DNA of 8,597 nucleotides, from contig CAIYTJ010000483.1 of assembly GCA_903929065.1 (NCBI GenBank), positions 1-8,597 on the forward strand, in the 5' to 3' direction. This DNA comes from an uncultured Bacteroidales bacterium (GTDB taxonomy: Bacteria > Bacteroidota > Bacteroidia > Bacteroidales > Paludibacteraceae). Below, piece after piece: positions 6,654-8,597 of this stretch (its first letter is position 1; each line of letters opens with the position of its first letter). A model generated the notes under the pieces. The model made no database searches, was not told the origin of the DNA, and worked only from the letters and a program-made list of their open reading frames with translations. A program made the position numbers and the translations under genes.

Positions 6654-6743
6654 AACTTTTTAGTTTATAGTTGATAGTTCATGGTTTATAGCTTTAAGCA
6701 ATCCACAACCAATGAACTGTTGAACTGATGAACCGGTTAACTA
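6654..6743. repeat. Intercistronic spacer of 7-8 bp words, mirrored halves (spacer C)
   Basis: The 90 bp between the DUF1015 stop and the PorE-like start hold four heptads in a row on the plus strand: AGTTTAT, AGTTGAT, AGTTCAT, GGTTTAT (6662-6689). Past a short middle segment, about five octads follow near 6713-6743: TGAACTGT, TGAACTGA, TGAACCGG, TTAACTAC, TAAACC. The right-hand core TGAACT is the reverse complement of the left-hand AGTTCA, so the spacer is an imperfect long inverted repeat. No T tract follows. It shares design but not words with the spacers at 1540-1627 and 2390-2471. It may also contain the PorE-like promoter, but I see no TAnnTTTG box on the minus strand. Confidence 0.75.
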
Positions 6744-7991
6744 CTAAACCAATTCATGTATCACCAGCCCTGAACGCAATTTTGGTTCGAACCAGGTGGT
6801 TTTCGGAGGCATAATGTTTCCGGTATCGGCAATGTCGATGAGTTGTTTCATCGAAACCGGATAAAGTGCCAGTGCCACGCGCATTTCGCCTTTGTCCACT
6901 CGTTTCTGCAACTCTCCCAACCCGCGTATTCCGCCCACGAAATCAATCCTTTTGTCGCTGCGGAGGTCTTTGATGCCTAGCACTTCATCCAAAATCAGAT
7001 TGGAAGAAATAGTCACGTCCAACACGCCAATCGGGTCGTTATCGTTATACGTTCCGGCTTTGGCGGTAAGCGAGTACCAATTGTCCGACAAATACAACGC
7101 AAAATTGTGCAATTTATTTGGTTTGTAAATGGCTGCACCTTTCTTTTCCACGTCAAAATTTTCGGACAATTTTGCCAGAAACTCATCGTCCGTCAGGTTG
7201 TTCAGGTCCTTTACCACGCGGTTGTAGTCGATAATATTCAACTGATTATCCGGAAAACAGACGGCCATAAAGTAATTGTATTCCTCCGTGCCGGTATGGT
7301 TTGGGTTCGCTTTGCGTTTTTCGAGTCCAACGAGAGCAGCCGCAGCGCTTCGGTGATGACCATCGGCAATATAAAGCGATGGTATTCCACTGAAAATTTC
7401 GGTAATGCGGGCAATGGTTGCCGCATTGTCAATCACCCAGAAATGATGGCCGAATCCGTCGCCGGGAGCAATGAAATCATATTCTGGTTTGTTTTTAATC
7501 ACTTCAGTCACGATGGCATCCAACTCGTCGTTATGCGGATAAGCAAAAAATACCGGTTCTATATTGGCATTGTTCACGCGCACATGTTTCATGCGGTCTT
7601 CTTCCTTGTCGCGGCGGGTAAGTTCGTGTTTCTTGATATTTTCTTTCACGTAATCGTCCACATTGGCACAAACCACCAGCCCGTATTGCGTTTTCCCGTT
7701 CATGGTCTGCGCGTAGACATAGTATTTTTCAACGGCATCCTGCACCAGCCAGCCTTCGGCACGGAACTTTGCAAAGTTTTCGGCTGCTTTGGCATATACT
7801 TTTTCTTCGTGCTCGTCGGTGCCGGGTACGAAATCAATTTCGGGTTTGATAATGTGATACAACGACATTGGATTTCCTTCGGCCTCGGTGCGGGCTTCTT
7901 CGGAATTCAACACATCGTACGGGCGCGAAGCCACTTTTTCTACCAGGTTTTGAGGAGGACGAATGCCCTTAAACGGTTTGATAATAGCCAT
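6744..7991 (-). CDS. DUF1015 family protein
   Basis: This 415-residue cytoplasmic protein belongs to DUF1015, a conserved family of uncertain function in bacteria and archaea. Family motifs are IKPFKGIRPP (4-13), RPYDV (23-27), HELTRRDKE (122-130), the very conserved ADGHHR (209-214), and the C-terminal IMPPKTTWFEPK (393-404). Length is typical and the frame intact. The clustered His, Glu, Asp and Arg residues suggest an enzyme. As I recall, the family has been compared with ParB-like free-serine kinases, and in other Bacteroidota it often neighbours serA and serC; neither is in this window, so a role in serine metabolism is only a hypothesis. Spot counts give roughly 50% GC, the highest in the window. 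It has its own TACATTTG box upstream and may be the first gene of a unit with the PorE-like gene and thyA. Confidence 0.9.
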   Translation of the reverse strand: MAIIKPFKGIRPPQNLVEKVASRPYDVLNSEEARTEAEGNPMSLYHIIKPEIDFVPGTDEHEEKVYAKAAENFAKFRAEGWLVQDAVEKYYVYAQTMNGKTQYGLVVCANVDDYVKENIKKHELTRRDKEEDRMKHVRVNNANIEPVFFAYPHNDELDAIVTEVIKNKPEYDFIAPGDGFGHHFWVIDNAATIARITEIFSGIPSLYIADGHHRSAAAALVGLEKRKANPNHTGTEEYNYFMAVCFPDNQLNIIDYNRVVKDLNNLTDDEFLAKLSENFDVEKKGAAIYKPNKLHNFALYLSDNWYSLTAKAGTYNDNDPIGVLDVTISSNLILDEVLGIKDLRSDKRIDFVGGIRGLGELQKRVDKGEMRVALALYPVSMKQLIDIADTGNIMPPKTTWFEPKLRSGLVIHELV

Positions 7992-8038
7992 AATGACAAG
8001 TTTATAAAGTTTGAAAGTCTTTCAGGTTTTTAAGGATA

Positions 8039-8046
8039 CAAATGTA
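8039..8046 (-). promoter_or_regulatory. -7 box of a Bacteroidota-type promoter for DUF1015
   Basis: On the minus strand TACATTTG (8046-8039) matches TAnnTTTG exactly, and the surrounding 11-mer TTACATTTGTA (8047-8037) is identical to that in the oxidoreductase promoter. The start site would be near 8032, about 40 nt before the ATG at 7991. I see no TTG at the usual -33 distance; the nearest TTTG is 30 bp upstream, so the promoter is incomplete or relies on another factor. Confidence 0.5.
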
Positions 8047-8081
8047 AGAAAAAAGTTTGGAAAGTGAAATTGAAAACAAAC

Positions 8082-8138
8082 GGGTTTCGCGATTTTTAAT
8101 CGCGTATATTAAGACTGCGATTAAAAATCTCGAAACCC
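8082..8138. repeat. Long imperfect palindrome (22-bp arms, 13-nt loop)
   Basis: Arms 8082-8103 (GGGTTTCG...TTAATCGC) and 8117-8138 (GCGATTAA...CGAAACCC) are reverse complements at 21 of 22 positions, with a 13-nt loop. The left arm is itself palindromic: CGCGATT, triloop TTT, AATCGCG (8088-8104), so two alternative folds exist. It lies between the end of the small gene at 8201 and the DUF1015 promoter. The run after the stem on the minus strand is only loosely T-rich (CGTTTGTTTTC), so it is a poor terminator. It could be an operator, a dispersed palindromic element or a MITE-like remnant. Confidence 0.8.
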
Positions 8139-8145
8139 AAACCAC

Positions 8146-8184
8146 AAAAAAAACGCGAACCGATAATCACGATTCACGTTTTTC
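8146..8184 (-). terminator. Intrinsic terminator of the small gene at 8201-8572
   Basis: Read on the minus strand, AAAAACGTGAA (8183-8173) pairs with TTCGCGTTTTT (8159-8149), 11 pairs including one U-G, across a 13-nt loop. Eight T follow from 8153 to 8146. It begins 17 bp past the stop of the gene at 8201-8572, which fits an end-of-transcript signal for that gene and insulates DUF1015 from it. Confidence 0.75.
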
Positions 8185-8200
8185 ATATTATAGTAATGAC

Positions 8201-8572
8201 TTATACTTTCTTAGGAGCTGCTTTAGGCGTATCGCTTACATCGAAACCCCATTGGCTAAGTTCTTTAGGGTTGTCGCGGAAGATACCGAGTAACAGGTCG
8301 CGGCTCGATTTAAGAGATTCATCAATTTCATCCAGCAACAAATCGCGTTTGCGATAAGCCAGATTGGCCTGGCGTTGAAAATCTTCAGCTTGCGTATGAA
8401 AACCCCTTGCATCAGCAACCTTGGGTCCATTGTCATCCCATTTATGGTTTTGAAGTGCATTTAAAGGCGATTTGGCACCATCGGCATCATGTTTTGCATT
8501 AACGCGTTCTGCTAATTCTAATCTCTGAGAAGGATTTGAGGGTATGTCAACCCTCGGCTTTGAGTTTGGCAT
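8201..8572 (-). CDS. Small uncharacterised protein, 123 aa
   Basis: I do not recognise a named family. The protein is hydrophilic and cysteine-free, with no signal peptide or membrane segment, so it is probably cytoplasmic. It starts with MPNSKPRVDIPSNP, has a polar region with an SPLNAL patch (35-40), then a long likely helical stretch at about 58-100 rich in Glu, Asp, Arg, Leu and Gln. It ends with a segment around NPKELSQWGFDV (101-112) and a Pro/Ala/Lys tail. The ending resembles, from memory, small Bacteroidota hypothetical proteins that carry a similar LLG...NP..L..WGF pattern and often occur as paralogues; I cannot confirm this. Coding is supported by the protein-like composition, a complete frame with an ATG at 8572 and a matching terminator downstream. 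An overlapping frame on the same strand (8236-8460) is less protein-like. Confidence 0.75.
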   Translation of the reverse strand: MPNSKPRVDIPSNPSQRLELAERVNAKHDADGAKSPLNALQNHKWDDNGPKVADARGFHTQAEDFQRQANLAYRKRDLLLDEIDESLKSSRDLLLGIFRDNPKELSQWGFDVSDTPKAAPKKV

Positions 8573-8597
8573 AATTTTACCGTTTTTAAAGTGAATA

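Noticed and set aside
7107..8033. 308-codon open frame on the plus strand
   Set aside because: It lies wholly antisense to the DUF1015 gene and its leader. The translation is rich in Phe, His, Ile and Val with no recognisable motif, whereas the minus-strand frame has clear family motifs. The length reflects the higher GC and codon pattern of the real gene.
8057..8293. 78-codon plus-strand open frame
   Set aside because: It runs through the palindrome and the terminator and then antisense into the small minus-strand gene; the protein has no plausible features.

Overview
The window looks like chromosomal DNA from an anaerobic member of the Bacteroidota, probably Bacteroidales. Four things point there: promoter boxes of the TAnnTTTG type with no Shine-Dalgarno signal, a PorE-like multidomain lipoprotein (a family tied to type IX secretion), a four-gene ferredoxin-dependent 2-oxoacid oxidoreductase, and a DUF1015 protein. 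The genus cannot be fixed from sequence alone. I see no CRISPR array, tRNA, rRNA, transposase or integrase.

Plus strand, 131-3077: one operon for a 2-oxoacid:ferredoxin oxidoreductase. Its genes run in the order two-cluster ferredoxin subunit, alpha subunit (VorB/KorA type), TPP-binding beta subunit, gamma subunit. A Bacteroidota-type promoter lies just ahead of the first gene. A strong hairpin with A and T tracts on both sides closes the operon and can also end the opposing folA transcript. The enzyme would turn a 2-oxoacid (2-oxoglutarate or a branched-chain 2-oxoacid) into its acyl-CoA with reduction of ferredoxin.

Minus strand, 3092-7991 (transcription right to left): DUF1015 protein, PorE-like lipoprotein and a divergent thymidylate synthase (thyA) may form one transcription unit. 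It would start at a TACATTTG box (8046-8039) and end at a hairpin with a T tract (3689-3653). Next comes dihydrofolate reductase (folA) with its own promoter, whose -33 element overlaps the thyA terminator. ThyA makes dihydrofolate and FolA recycles it, so the two are functionally paired even though they appear to be transcribed separately. thyA is clearly more AT-rich than its neighbours and belongs to the Bacillus subtilis ThyA / phage phi3T branch, which suggests transfer.

Right end, 8082-8572: a long imperfect palindrome, a terminator, and a small uncharacterised protein gene on the minus strand.

The most unusual structure is outside the genes. Three spacers between codirectional genes (1540-1627, 2390-2471, 6654-6743) have almost the same length (88, 82 and 90 bp). 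Each is built of degenerate 7-8 bp words, and the words of the first half reappear as reverse complements in the second half. The words differ between spacers, but period, length, mirrored layout and genomic position are shared.
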